Shown: positions 9,938 through 18,432, numbered from the stretch's first letter. The stretch: 64,000 nt of DNA from Fusibacter sp. A1 (GCF_004125825.1 NZ_QQWI01000002.1:363671-427670); one strand, 5' to 3'. The notes: generated by a model not told the origin, from the sequence alone. Numbers and translations: made by a program.

Positions 9938-11581
9938 ATGTCGATATTCAAACCCAAATTCTTTTCAACCTTAAAGGGGTATACCCTAAATCAGTTTTTT
10001 AAAGATTTGACCGCTGGTGTTATCGTAGCGATCATAGCGCTACCGCTGTCTATCGCACTTGCCATAGCATCGGGTGTTTCACCGGAAAAAGGACTGCATA
10101 CGGCGATTGTCGCCGGATTTATCATTTCGTTCTTAGGCGGAAGCCGTGTGCAGATCGGAGGACCTACAGGCGCCTTCATGGTTATCGTATATGGCATAGT
10201 CGTCAATTTTGGAATAGACGGCCTGATCACTGCCACGTTTTTGGCAGGAATCCTCATCACATTGATGGGCCTGTTTAAACTTGGCGGTCTTATCAAATTC
10301 ATACCTTATCCGATCACCACAGGATTTACAAGTGGAATCGCACTGACCATCTTTTCTTCGCAGATCAAAGACTTCTTAGGTCTTAAGATTGATGTTCAAA
10401 TGCCTGCTGAGTTCATCGAAAAGTGGAAGATCTATTTTGAACACATGGACACGGTCGATTTGACGACGCTGGGGGTAGGAGTATTGGCACTGCTTATCAT
10501 CGTCTTATGGCCAAAGGTGAACAAGCAGATTCCGGGCGCGCTTATCGCCTTAATCGTCACTTCGGTCATCACAGTGGTCTTCGATCTTGACATCATGACC
10601 ATCGGAAAGAAATACACCGACTTATCCTCTGCGTTCCCTAAGCCGTCCTTACCGGACTTATCTTTTGCAAGGGTTCAGCAGCTTATCGTTCCTGCTGTGG
10701 CGATCGCACTTTTAGGTTCGATAGAATCGTTACTGTCGGCTGTAGTGGCGGATGGGATGATTGCAGGTAAACACCGTTCGAACACCGAACTGATCGCACA
10801 AGGTATCGCCAACATGGCGTCGAGTATTTTTGGTGGAATTCCTGCAACTGGGGCTATTGCAAGAACCGTGGCAAACGTCAACAATGGCGGACGCACACCC
10901 GTTGCCGGCATGGTCCATGCCGTGGTGCTGCTGTTGATGATGGTGGTCTTGATGCCTCTAGCTAGGCTGATCCCGTTATCGGCACTCGCCGCAATCCTGA
11001 TTGTCGTTTCTTACAACATGAGCGACTGGCGCGAGTTTAAATCCTTGTTTTCATCACCGAAGAGCGACATATTGGTCTTGTTGGTCACCTTCTTCATAAC
11101 AGTCCTATTTGACCTGGTCAAAGCCATCGAGGTCGGAATGGTCCTCGCTTCGCTTCTGTTTATGAAGCGCATGTCTGAAATGACCGATGTCAATATCCAT
11201 ACCCTCGACGCCGCGGAAGAGTCGTCATCGGAATATGATTTCGAGAGTGTTCAGAATCAGTTGAAAACTAGAAAAGGCGTTCAAATCTATGAAATCAACG
11301 GTCCCTTCTTCTTTGGAGCGGCAGATAAGTTCTTAGACGCCTTAAGCCAGATGGGAGAGAAGACAGACACCCTGATCGTCCGTATGCGTTACGTGTCTAC
11401 AATCGATGCGACTGCCATACATGCGCTTAAGAGAATGATTTCAACCTGTAAGTCCAAACATATCAAACTGATTGTCACAGAGCTCCAAGCGCAACCTCAA
11501 GCTGCATTCGATAAGGCTGGATTGACTGATAAGATTGGGAAAGATAAGATTTTCCGCTTGTTTTCTGAAGTTGTGAATTAG
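9938..11581 (+). CDS. SulP-family anion permease with C-terminal STAS domain
   Basis: This 547-residue integral membrane protein has about 10-14 transmembrane helices and the SulP hallmarks: the early VAIIALPLSIALAIASGVSPEKGL segment, GGPTGAFMV, and the GSIESLLSAVVADGM block near 270. A cytoplasmic STAS domain occupies about 430-545 (LIVRMRYVSTIDATAIHAL). Family members carry sulfate, bicarbonate, chloride or other anions; the substrate is not readable here. It is monocistronic with its own terminator. Confidence 0.93.
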   Translation: MSIFKPKFFSTLKGYTLNQFFKDLTAGVIVAIIALPLSIALAIASGVSPEKGLHTAIVAGFIISFLGGSRVQIGGPTGAFMVIVYGIVVNFGIDGLITATFLAGILITLMGLFKLGGLIKFIPYPITTGFTSGIALTIFSSQIKDFLGLKIDVQMPAEFIEKWKIYFEHMDTVDLTTLGVGVLALLIIVLWPKVNKQIPGALIALIVTSVITVVFDLDIMTIGKKYTDLSSAFPKPSLPDLSFARVQQLIVPAVAIALLGSIESLLSAVVADGMIAGKHRSNTELIAQGIANMASSIFGGIPATGAIARTVANVNNGGRTPVAGMVHAVVLLLMMVVLMPLARLIPLSALAAILIVVSYNMSDWREFKSLFSSPKSDILVLLVTFFITVLFDLVKAIEVGMVLASLLFMKRMSEMTDVNIHTLDAAEESSSEYDFESVQNQLKTRKGVQIYEINGPFFFGAADKFLDALSQMGEKTDTLIVRMRYVSTIDATAIHALKRMISTCKSKHIKLIVTELQAQPQAAFDKAGLTDKIGKDKIFRLFSEVVN

Positions 11582-11627
11582 AGATTGATGATTAGAGATT
11601 AGAGATTGGAAGATTAAAGAGTATAAA

Positions 11628-11657
11628 AAAACAGCCTGGTTTGGGCTGTTTATTTTT
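11628..11657. terminator. Terminator between SulP and MerR genes
   Basis: AAACAGCC (11629-11636), a six-base loop and GGGCTGTTT, followed by TATTTTTTT. The A run on the other side lets it also serve the opposing MerR gene, whose stop codon it overlaps. Just before it lie short imperfect repeats of GATTAGAGATT. Confidence 0.8.
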
Positions 11658-12465
11658 TTGCTATTGGAATTTGTATTTCGGTGACGAACTCGTTTTCAGA
11701 GTCCGCGAAATCGTAGTCTACGATGTTCTTTTCGATAGAATCTCCTGCGACCTTGTAGCCGTTCTCGTTTATCCAATCGACCAAAGTCTGGTAGTGTTTT
11801 GACATATCGGAATATGGGCCGATGAAGGTCGTGCAGGCGTAATCCGATGCGGGCATGACCACCAGTCCGTCGAGCGAGCTGCTCTCAAGCATGACCACTT
11901 CGATAAAATAGCGATACTTGTTGAAAATGCCTTGCTCGATCGTTTCCTGCGAGATCGAGGTGTAGATCTGACCTTCGATCAGCCACGAGCTGATCTTCAT
12001 AAATTGTCTGGCCTCCTTGAAAGCCTCTTTGATCTCTACCTCGTTTGACAGGTCCTCAATAGTCAAAAATGTACCGTATCGTTCGTTCAAATGCCGGACT
12101 TGTATCTTTCCGTCCATCTCCTTGACGTTGTCAAGAAGGCTTAGCTTATTTTGAATCTTCATCTTAAGGTTAAGAAGCCTATGGATTTTTTCGTCGAGCT
12201 CCTCATCCTTCTTTTTAAGAAGCGACATCAGGTTCAACGTGTTTTTTTGCCTCATGTAACCTCGAATATCCGAAAGTGAGATATCCAGGTTCTTAAAGAA
12301 AAGTATCCTGCTTAAAGTAAACAAGCTTCTGATACTGTAGTAACGATAGTCGTTTTGAGAATCGATTTCCGGTTTTAGGATATCCATCCTGTCATAGTGT
12401 CGTAACGTATCGGTACTGATATTAAAGAGCTTGGCCATTTCTCCAATCAGAAATTTATCTTTCAT
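11650..12465 (-). CDS. MerR-family regulator with effector-binding C-terminal domain
   Basis: In this 271-residue protein, residues 4-72 form a MerR winged helix (FLIGEMAKLFNISTDTLRHYDRMDIL, then DYRYYSIRSLFTLSRILFFKNLDISL). A coiled-coil dimer helix spans about 75-115. The rest (about 120-268) is a GyrI-like/BmrR-type ligand-binding domain. This is the layout of multidrug-responsive regulators such as BmrR and BltR. It follows an AAGGAG ribosome site. No obvious efflux target is adjacent; the convergent SulP gene is not an evident target. Confidence 0.88.
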   Translation of the reverse strand: MKDKFLIGEMAKLFNISTDTLRHYDRMDILKPEIDSQNDYRYYSIRSLFTLSRILFFKNLDISLSDIRGYMRQKNTLNLMSLLKKKDEELDEKIHRLLNLKMKIQNKLSLLDNVKEMDGKIQVRHLNERYGTFLTIEDLSNEVEIKEAFKEARQFMKISSWLIEGQIYTSISQETIEQGIFNKYRYFIEVVMLESSSLDGLVVMPASDYACTTFIGPYSDMSKHYQTLVDWINENGYKVAGDSIEKNIVDYDFADSENEFVTEIQIPIAKK

Positions 12466-12577
12466 CTGTTTCTCCTTGTCTCGAATTGATAAGTGTAATT
12501 ATACAGGAGTCGGACGAGCGTGACAATCAGAAGAACGATTTAAAGTACGACAGATGAACTAATTATGATTTATAGCA

Positions 12578-12771
12578 TTGTCTTAATGGCACAAAAATAG
12601 TATAATTAAATTTAAGTGATTTGTACGTGCGAATTTAGGTCAGTTCCAAGTTTAGTTCATGTAAAACAATAATCATTTAACATATATAAAAGGATGTTTC
12701 AGTAGTAGGTGCCTGCTCAGACATTTTGAACCGACATTAAACGCGCCTCTGAATTATTTGGAGGGAACTAC
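12578..12771 (+). promoter_or_regulatory. Promoter and long structured leader of the 12772 gene
   Basis: TTGTCT (12578-12583), 17 bases, TATAAT (12601-12606) is a good sigma-A promoter, giving a leader of about 160 bases before the ATG. Inside it, 12694-12702 (ATGTTTCAG) and 12716-12724 (CTCAGACAT) form a stem with an inner AGTAGG/CCTGCT helix. No known riboswitch class was recognised. The rest of the 300-base gap (12466-12577) shows only MerR upstream sequence. Confidence 0.5.
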
Positions 12772-13821
12772 ATGAATTTAACGAACGAAAAAGTAAAACA
12801 CACCGTATTCGGAAAAGGTGTAATTAAAAGTCATGAAGAGGATATCTTAACCATTTGGTTTGAACGTTTGAATGAAGAAAAGCAATTTGAGTATCCAGAT
12901 TCTCTCGGTTCGTTCATTAAGTTGGAAAATCAAGAGTTGTGGCCTGAAATCGAAAAAATAAAAAAAGAGAATAATAGAGAACAAACTGCAAAAAAACTTG
13001 TAGAAGATGAAGCAAATCGTGAAAAGGCTCGTAGAAGAAAGTTTGAAAGAGCTGTAAACAACGCCAATAACTCAAGTAAGAAGAAGTCGGATAAGACAAA
13101 TGTCGCATTCCACTGCAGTTACTGCGATGGTGGTATCGAGAGCAACACAGTCGGGTTTGCGGATATCTGTTCTGAAGAAATGATGAACCATAATGTGAAA
13201 GTTGCCAAGCAGATCTGGTGTAAGAGCGATGACAGCAAATGCAGAAAATACCTTGACGGTGAAATCTCTAAGGAGGCCTTGGACATCAAGTCGAACGATG
13301 ATAATTTTGTTTGCTACGAAAGCCAGATGCTTGAAAAATGGCGTGCTTACGTAGGCGTTGTTCAAAGTGGAGAGAGAAAAGGAAAGCCGAAGACACTACG
13401 CGGAATCAATGCGCATAGTTTGGCGATCCTATCCACTCAAAGACCGACAGACATGGATGAGGAAAGATTTATCTTTGCTGTCTTCATCGTTCACGAAAGA
13501 CATATCGGCGGACAATGTGAAGACGGATATGTTGGCGCACATGATAAATACCGTATCAAGTTGACGCTTGAAGAAGCCAAGCAACTTAGATTCTGGACAT
13601 ACCATGTCAATACGACTAAACCAGAAAGCATGGTATTCGGTCGAGCGCTTCAAAGATATTGGACAGATCTTCAGTCAGCTCAACTTTTGAAGGATATCGT
13701 AAGAATCAAAAGAGGAACCGAAGACGAGGCATTGTCTAAGGAAATCTTCAAGTTCTACTGCGATACCCATACACTTGATTACCTGAACATCGCATCACCG
13801 AGCGGAGCGCTCATCAAATAG
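12772..13821 (+). CDS. Conserved unknown protein with cysteine cluster
   Basis: I cannot assign a function to this 349-residue protein. Residues 8-55 (HTVFGKGVIKSHEEDILTIWF) look like the small SH3/Tudor-like barrel found at the end of UvrD helicases and in CarD-like proteins. A charged Lys/Glu/Arg helix (about 56-108) follows. Then comes a cysteine-rich patch, C115-x2-C118, C133, C150 and C157, that could hold a metal. The C-terminal half (190-349) is a compact mixed domain with conserved-looking FAVFIVHERH and an aromatic-rich end. The start has GGAGGG. It is monocistronic, strongly promoted, with a long leader. Confidence 0.7.
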   Translation: MNLTNEKVKHTVFGKGVIKSHEEDILTIWFERLNEEKQFEYPDSLGSFIKLENQELWPEIEKIKKENNREQTAKKLVEDEANREKARRRKFERAVNNANNSSKKKSDKTNVAFHCSYCDGGIESNTVGFADICSEEMMNHNVKVAKQIWCKSDDSKCRKYLDGEISKEALDIKSNDDNFVCYESQMLEKWRAYVGVVQSGERKGKPKTLRGINAHSLAILSTQRPTDMDEERFIFAVFIVHERHIGGQCEDGYVGAHDKYRIKLTLEEAKQLRFWTYHVNTTKPESMVFGRALQRYWTDLQSAQLLKDIVRIKRGTEDEALSKEIFKFYCDTHTLDYLNIASPSGALIK

Positions 13822-13832
13822 TAATTGATTAT

Positions 13833-13872
13833 CAACACCCGGCAGATTCGATTTGTCGGGTGTTTTATTTTT
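13833..13872 (+). terminator. Terminator of the 12772 gene
   Basis: AACACCCGGCA (13834-13844) pairs with TGTCGGGTGTT (with one G-T pair), followed by TTATTTTTATTTT. Confidence 0.8.
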
Positions 13873-13957
13873 ATTTTCCGTGAATATTAGATTTTTTCAA
13901 ATCTATTTAGTAGAATATAATAAAGGGAACCTGGAAATTGTCACAGAGGGAGATAAG

Positions 13958-14680
13958 ATGGATCAATTATACGCAGTACTATCTACTTATAAAAGCCCAA
14001 AAATTCTTGATATCGCTACTGGATCCGGAGCTTTTCTAGAGCAGTTGTCAAATGTGATCGATCATCCTTCCAGCTTGATCGGGATAGACGTGAAAGAAGA
14101 GGCGATCGAAGCGGCGAAGCTGATTCATACAAGTCCGCCCTATGAGTTTTATGTCATGGACGCCCACAAGATGTCTTTTCAGGACAATAGCTTTGATATC
14201 GTAGCCATCTGCAATTCACTGCACCATCTTGAATCCTCAGAGAGGGTAGTTGAAGAAATGATCCGCGTCTTAAAGCCTGGAGGATCACTTGTGGTCTACG
14301 AAATGATCTCAGACGACCTGTCGGTAAAGCAGCAGACACACATGTTTCTTCATCATTACTGGGCTCAAATTGATATGTTTAACGGAATCACCCATAAAGT
14401 CACCTATTCAAGAACTCAGCTTGACGACCTTTTCAACACTTATGGGCAGCTGATGAACGTGCACTCGTCAGAGGTCGAAAAAAACGTGGAGGAAACCGAG
14501 GAGCTGCTCGTGTCGCTGAAGGAGTCGGTAAGAAGGTATCAAGACAAGACCTTGGAGTTTTCAGATGCGGACTATTATATAAGAAAAGGAAATCAATTGA
14601 TACAAAGAATAGAACAGATCGGATTTGACCTGGCGACATCTTACTTGTTGGTCTTTCAAAAAATCAAATCAGCTCCTTGA
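13958..14680 (+). CDS. Class I SAM-dependent methyltransferase
   Basis: This 240-residue Rossmann methyltransferase has motif I ILDIATGSGAFLEQL (about 16-30), an acidic end of strand 2 (GIDVKEEAIEAA), and VMDAHKMSFQDNSFDIVAICNSLHHLE (motif II/III). The EEMIRVLKPGGSLVVYEM segment is typical of the Methyltransf_11/25 group. The substrate is unknown. I take the ATG at 13958 with AGAGGGAG just upstream. A longer frame from 13853 would begin inside the preceding terminator. Confidence 0.88.
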   Translation: MDQLYAVLSTYKSPKILDIATGSGAFLEQLSNVIDHPSSLIGIDVKEEAIEAAKLIHTSPPYEFYVMDAHKMSFQDNSFDIVAICNSLHHLESSERVVEEMIRVLKPGGSLVVYEMISDDLSVKQQTHMFLHHYWAQIDMFNGITHKVTYSRTQLDDLFNTYGQLMNVHSSEVEKNVEETEELLVSLKESVRRYQDKTLEFSDADYYIRKGNQLIQRIEQIGFDLATSYLLVFQKIKSAP

Positions 14681-14705
14681 TCGTATGGTTGGAGCTGATT
14701 TTTAT
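14666..14705 (+). terminator. Terminator of the methyltransferase gene
   Basis: AAATCAGCTCC (14666-14676) pairs with GGAGCTGATTT (14691-14701), followed by TTAT. It overlaps the last codons of the gene. Confidence 0.75.
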
Positions 14706-14759
14706 AGTAAAATTAGCCTAGGAACATTATGTTCATATGATTTGACAGGAGCAGACCCC

Positions 14760-15206
14760 ATGAATAGATACAGTATAAGAAAATGTACCCTTAATGAGAT
14801 ACCTCAGGTGCTGCGACTGCAAAAGGAGTGGCAGGGGGAAGAAATCACCTATGGCTTCACAGCCGCGGACCATTCGTACCTGCAGCAAAAACTTGGGGAT
14901 TACTTTTATATAGCAGAGCAGAACGGGATCATAATCGCTTTCGCCTATGCGAATATCGAAAAGGCACGGGATATGAATATTTTTGAAGATGGGGAGCATT
15001 ACCTGGAAATCGAAGATGTTTATGTCGCACCGACCCACAGGGGAACAGGTGCAGGGAGCCAGCTTGTGAAAAAACTTTTGCAAACCGCCAAAGATCACGG
15101 GATAGAAAGGTCTCTTTTATTCTCGTCGACTAAGGACATTAAAAAGACGATGAACTTTTATGAAAAATTAGGATTTAAAACCTGGAATATTCAAATGTAT
15201 AAGTAA
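14760..15206 (+). CDS. GNAT-family N-acetyltransferase
   Basis: This is a 148-residue single GNAT domain. It shows the DVYVAPTHRGTGAGSQLVKKLL acetyl-CoA motif (about 87-108; R-G-T-G-A-G) and the closing MNFYEKLGFKTWN. The ATG at 14760 follows ACAGGAG. A longer frame beginning at 14625 would overlap the preceding gene and terminator. Substrate unknown. Confidence 0.88.
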   Translation: MNRYSIRKCTLNEIPQVLRLQKEWQGEEITYGFTAADHSYLQQKLGDYFYIAEQNGIIIAFAYANIEKARDMNIFEDGEHYLEIEDVYVAPTHRGTGAGSQLVKKLLQTAKDHGIERSLLFSSTKDIKKTMNFYEKLGFKTWNIQMYK

Positions 15207-15318
15207 AAGAAGCTAAAATCTTGTAACCGATGAATCCATGCATCAGATAATTGATAGAAGACAGTCATGATGGGGTAAAATCAATGATAAGACTATCATG
15301 AGGGAGGCGGGTGAGCAC

Positions 15319-16881
15319 ATGAAAAGAATCAGACACTACCTCAACAAGGAAAATTTCAGAATCACAAAACTTGGACTCATTCAGTCAGCGCTCGCATCGA
15401 GTATCATGGTCATCATATGGGGAAGCTTTTTTATTTATAATTATCAGCAAAACAGACAGCAGCAGCTAAGTGTGGAACTCGATGAACTGGATCATTTAGA
15501 GAGGATCGTTCACGAGTATGTTCGTGATGCTTCAAATATCCTATTAGGATTCAGCGACAGCGAAAGTGTCAAAATTCTCCTTAAGGAGAGTCCTGAAACA
15601 ATGGATGAGGTACTGTCAGACATTTTCTTATCGATCAGTAGGAATGCTAAAAACTACAATCAGATGCGTCTACTTGATGCCCTTGGAATGGAAGTGGTAA
15701 GGGTAGACCGATCGAAGGAAGGATCCTTAAAGGTGGTTACGGGTGACGAGCTTCAGTACAAGGGTGACCGCTACTACTTCACAGAGACAAAAGCGCTAGG
15801 TCCGCATGAAATCTTTCTCAGTCCGTTCGATTTGAACATCGAGCACGGCGAGATTGAAGTGCCCTACAATCCGATGGTTCGTCTGTCGATGCCGCTTTAT
15901 GGGGACAATCAGGAGTTTTATGGGATCATCATCATAAATGTCATGGGACAGCAGCTGATCGATGAACTGCAGGCGTCAATGCTCCATCCTGATGAACTAT
16001 TCTACATGACCGATGAAAACGGGTATTATATCAATCACCCGGACCCGACTAAAACGTTTGGATTTATGTTTGAGGATAAAAAGGATGTGACGATACAAAA
16101 CGACTTTCCCGAGGTCTGGGAAGCGTTGAGTGAGAATCGGCGAACGATCAGAACCGAAGACGGTAGGTTTTTCTTGTCGAGTAGTCAAATGATCGATTCT
16201 GAAAAACTTAATTCAAGCGACAGGTCATTCAAGTTCATCATGCAGATACCTTCGAATACATGGTCCGAATCGGATGTCGGACTGATTGTTTCGAATATGA
16301 TTTTCTTGTTTTTCATCGAGGCGCTGATTATCATAGCCGCCTTGCTGCTTGGATCGCAGCAAGAAAAAAACAAGGAGTATCGAAATGAAATCGAAAGGAT
16401 GGCCTTAACCGATAGGCTAACCGGAGTCAGCAACCGACATGACACAGAAAGAATACTGTCACGCGAGACGGCAAATGCGAGAAGATATGACTATGACCTT
16501 GCGATCATCTACATCGATGTCAACAATCTGAAATCTGTGAACGACAATCTTGGACATGCGGTCGGTGATGAAATGATCATATGCGCCACGCAAGCCGTAT
16601 TGAAATCGATTAGAGAAACGGACTATATCGGACGGATCGGCGGAGATGAGTTCCTGATCATTTTGCCGCATTGCGCAGTACTTCATGTGACTAGGATCAT
16701 AAAAAAGGCAAGTGACCTATTCCTAAAAATGGGACAACAGAAATACCAGATGGACTGGACCTTCAGCGACGGTGTCGCGATGTACGACGGTAGCGAATCC
16801 AGTGGTGATCTGATGAAACGTGCGGATAAGGAAATGTACCGTACCAAGAAAGCATTTAAGGCAATGAAGGACCAAGAATAG
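15319..16881 (+). CDS. Membrane sensor diguanylate cyclase (Cache-GGDEF)
   Basis: The 520-residue protein has a transmembrane segment (about 22-42), a large extracytoplasmic double-Cache-like domain (about 45-325, with the DPTKTFGFMFE turn), a second transmembrane segment (about 330-350) and a GGDEF domain (about 365-515). The active-site motif RIGGDEFLIIL is intact. An RxxD inhibitory site (RETD) lies exactly five residues before it, so product inhibition by c-di-GMP is likely. The ATG at 15319 follows GGGAGG/GGGTGAG; a start seven codons earlier lacks a ribosome site. It probably raises c-di-GMP in response to an outside ligand. Confidence 0.92.
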   Translation: MKRIRHYLNKENFRITKLGLIQSALASSIMVIIWGSFFIYNYQQNRQQQLSVELDELDHLERIVHEYVRDASNILLGFSDSESVKILLKESPETMDEVLSDIFLSISRNAKNYNQMRLLDALGMEVVRVDRSKEGSLKVVTGDELQYKGDRYYFTETKALGPHEIFLSPFDLNIEHGEIEVPYNPMVRLSMPLYGDNQEFYGIIIINVMGQQLIDELQASMLHPDELFYMTDENGYYINHPDPTKTFGFMFEDKKDVTIQNDFPEVWEALSENRRTIRTEDGRFFLSSSQMIDSEKLNSSDRSFKFIMQIPSNTWSESDVGLIVSNMIFLFFIEALIIIAALLLGSQQEKNKEYRNEIERMALTDRLTGVSNRHDTERILSRETANARRYDYDLAIIYIDVNNLKSVNDNLGHAVGDEMIICATQAVLKSIRETDYIGRIGGDEFLIILPHCAVLHVTRIIKKASDLFLKMGQQKYQMDWTFSDGVAMYDGSESSGDLMKRADKEMYRTKKAFKAMKDQE

Positions 16882-16882
16882 T

Positions 16883-16916
16883 AAAGCACCTTTTCATATG
16901 AAAAGGTGCTTTTTAA
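16883..16916. terminator. Bidirectional terminator
   Basis: A perfect hairpin AAAGCACCTTTT-CATATG-AAAAGGTGCTTT lies between the convergent diguanylate cyclase and RRNPP-like regulator genes, with T runs both ways. Confidence 0.88.
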
Positions 16917-17863
16917 GTGGAGATTTTTAGAGACAATCGCTCAAGCACCTTCTTAAACTGTTCAAGCTGCTGAGTTTGGCAGGTTGACGCAAGAAACTGA
17001 TAACAGTGTTCCCGCGTGTCGGTAAAAGTGAGATCCTTCAAATAGGCCTGAGCGACGCATTTTCGCAGCAGTAAGTGTGGGTAGCTGTCGTAAACATTAA
17101 ACTTAAGGCATAGCCCGATACCTAGATCCGCGTAGTTCAGAGACCTTGCATCATCTTCGCTCCTGTAGGCATTGTAGGAAGCGTTGAAGTAAAGCTTAGC
17201 CAGCAACTTGATTTCGTTATGGTCAAGTACCTCCCCATTCAGCCTAGAGGTCAAATGATCGAAGATAAGCGCGCTGCGGTCATATTCTTTGGTATGGGAC
17301 AAGATGATCCCGATCAACATCAATAATCGATATTCCATGAAAGTATAATTGTAATGCTCAATCGTCAACACATTGAACTTGGGGATGGATAGCTTTAAGG
17401 CAAAGACGGCTTTCCCTTTGGCCTCATCCAAGAGTTTGATTTCTTTGCTCTCATAAAGCAGGTTCGCTTCAATGAAAAGCTGCAACTGATCAAGTCTTAC
17501 TTTGGCCTGAGGATCGATGACATCCTTTACGGAGTCGGCATGTGTCCCGATCGAATCGATCAGCGTGCTCAGATGCTTGTGTTTTCCAAGTCGAATGAGC
17601 TCGTCCATCTGATGGATGAGTTTCTTGATGAGCCGATTCTGATTCAATCGGTAATCCAGAAGAAGTTCGGATAAATCGATTTTGTAAAGCTCCGACAGTT
17701 GCTCCAACGTGACTAGCTTAGCATTGGTGATACCTAGCTCGATTTTGCGAAGGGTATCCGGATGAATGTTGAGAAGCTCCTTGATATCGGACTTTCTAAT
17801 ACCAAGCTCCACCCGTATTTTTTTTATGGCCTGGCCGAAACTGACATAGTCAAAATAATTCAT
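16913..17863 (-). CDS. RRNPP-like (PlcR/Rgg-type) peptide-responsive HTH-TPR regulator
   Basis: In the 316-residue protein, residues 8-65 form an XRE-type helix-turn-helix (FGQAIKKIRVELGIRKSDIKELL, then DTLRKIELGITNAKLVTLEQLSELYKIDLSELLLDY). Residues 75-316 are all-helical, like the TPR repeats of RRNPP quorum-sensing regulators (Rap, Rgg, NprR, PlcR, PrgX). The ATG at 17863 has AGAGGT in front; a frame extending 19 codons further lacks a ribosome site and would cover the operator. The gene diverges from a 54-residue propeptide gene ending in a repeated DDIWDLT motif, the usual arrangement for such receptors. I infer that it binds the mature peptide and controls the intergenic promoters. Confidence 0.82.
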   Translation of the reverse strand: MNYFDYVSFGQAIKKIRVELGIRKSDIKELLNIHPDTLRKIELGITNAKLVTLEQLSELYKIDLSELLLDYRLNQNRLIKKLIHQMDELIRLGKHKHLSTLIDSIGTHADSVKDVIDPQAKVRLDQLQLFIEANLLYESKEIKLLDEAKGKAVFALKLSIPKFNVLTIEHYNYTFMEYRLLMLIGIILSHTKEYDRSALIFDHLTSRLNGEVLDHNEIKLLAKLYFNASYNAYRSEDDARSLNYADLGIGLCLKFNVYDSYPHLLLRKCVAQAYLKDLTFTDTREHCYQFLASTCQTQQLEQFKKVLERLSLKIST

Positions 17864-17879
17864 AGAAACCTCTTTCGTT

Positions 17880-17905
17880 AAAATCGCGATTACAATCGCG
17901 ATTTT
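17880..17905. promoter_or_regulatory. Inverted-repeat operator in the RRNPP/propeptide intergenic region
   Basis: AAAATCGCGAT (17880-17890) and its exact complement ATCGCGATTTT (17895-17905) are separated by TACA. The repeat lies seven bases upstream of the regulator ribosome site. It occupies the -35 position of the propeptide promoter (-10 TATAAT at 17923-17928, with no good -35), as expected for an activator-dependent, autoregulated promoter. Confidence 0.7.
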
Positions 17906-17956
17906 TGTCTGTGTATCCATTATATAATAAATTAAGAAAAGAGGTGAGCGGAGTTG

Positions 17957-18121
17957 ATGAAAATGAAATTTTCTAGGCTTATATCAATAGTGATTCTATC
18001 ACTAGCGCTGCTGATTCCAAACGTTACGACCTTTGACAGGGAGGATGACATTTGGGACCTGACACTGCTTGACAGCAACACGCTAGAGGATCGAGATGAT
18101 GATATCTGGGATCTGACATAG
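17957..18121 (+). CDS. Secreted signalling propeptide with two DDIWDLT repeats
   Basis: The 54-residue product has a basic start (MKMKFSR), a hydrophobic signal segment (8-21), then a polar tail holding DDIWDLT twice, at 30-36 and 48-54. Each copy is preceded by Arg and acidic residues, and the second ends exactly at the C-terminus. This matches exported RRNPP pheromone precursors, where the active 5-10-mer is C-terminal and may be repeated. GAGGTGAG lies eight bases before the ATG at 17957, with an in-frame TTG just before it. The gene diverges from a PlcR/Rgg-like receptor and lies 18 bases upstream of a small gene. The mature form and receptor pairing are inferred. Confidence 0.8.
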   Translation: MKMKFSRLISIVILSLALLIPNVTTFDREDDIWDLTLLDSNTLEDRDDDIWDLT

Positions 18122-18139
18122 ACTAATCTTGGAGACACA

Positions 18140-18358
18140 ATGCTGACATATAACAGTAGGAAAATAAGAAGTGCACTTGATTTGCTCAACAAACAGGTGT
18201 ATACAAAAGAACCGATTAATGACGAGACGTTTTTACACATACTTGAAACTTCGAATACCACCATGGCCTTACTAAAAAATCTGATGTACCATGCTCCTGT
18301 CGAAACTGTCCATCTGTTAGATGAAATTATTCTGCATTTTGATTTCGACGAATACTGA
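18140..18358 (+). CDS. Small unknown protein co-transcribed with the propeptide
   Basis: The 72-residue soluble, probably helical protein has no recognised domain. TTGGAG precedes the ATG, and the gene starts 18 bases after the propeptide stop. No terminator lies between them, and a strong one follows at 18399. It ends in an acidic DFDEY tail. Its position suggests it is an output or modulator of the peptide circuit, but its sequence gives no function. Confidence 0.68.
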   Translation: MLTYNSRKIRSALDLLNKQVYTKEPINDETFLHILETSNTTMALLKNLMYHAPVETVHLLDEIILHFDFDEY

Positions 18359-18398
18359 TATGGCTTTACAAATTGGGCAAGAATCGACAATTTCTCAT

Positions 18399-18432
18399 GA
18401 ACCTCCTGTTTGCCCACAGGAGGTTCTTTTTA
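18399..18432 (+). terminator. Terminator of the propeptide operon
   Basis: GAACCTCCTGT pairs with ACAGGAGGTTC across a six-base loop, followed by TTTTTATT. Confidence 0.85.

Noticed and set aside
12606..12771. Known riboswitch or T-box
   Set aside because: No T-box sequence or familiar aptamer core could be matched; only a generic hairpin is visible.
17932..18417. 161-codon minus-strand open frame opposite the propeptide and small protein genes
   Set aside because: It is Ser-rich in the manner of a shadow of acidic codons, has no ribosome site or family resemblance, and runs through the terminator. The plus-strand genes have good ribosome sites.
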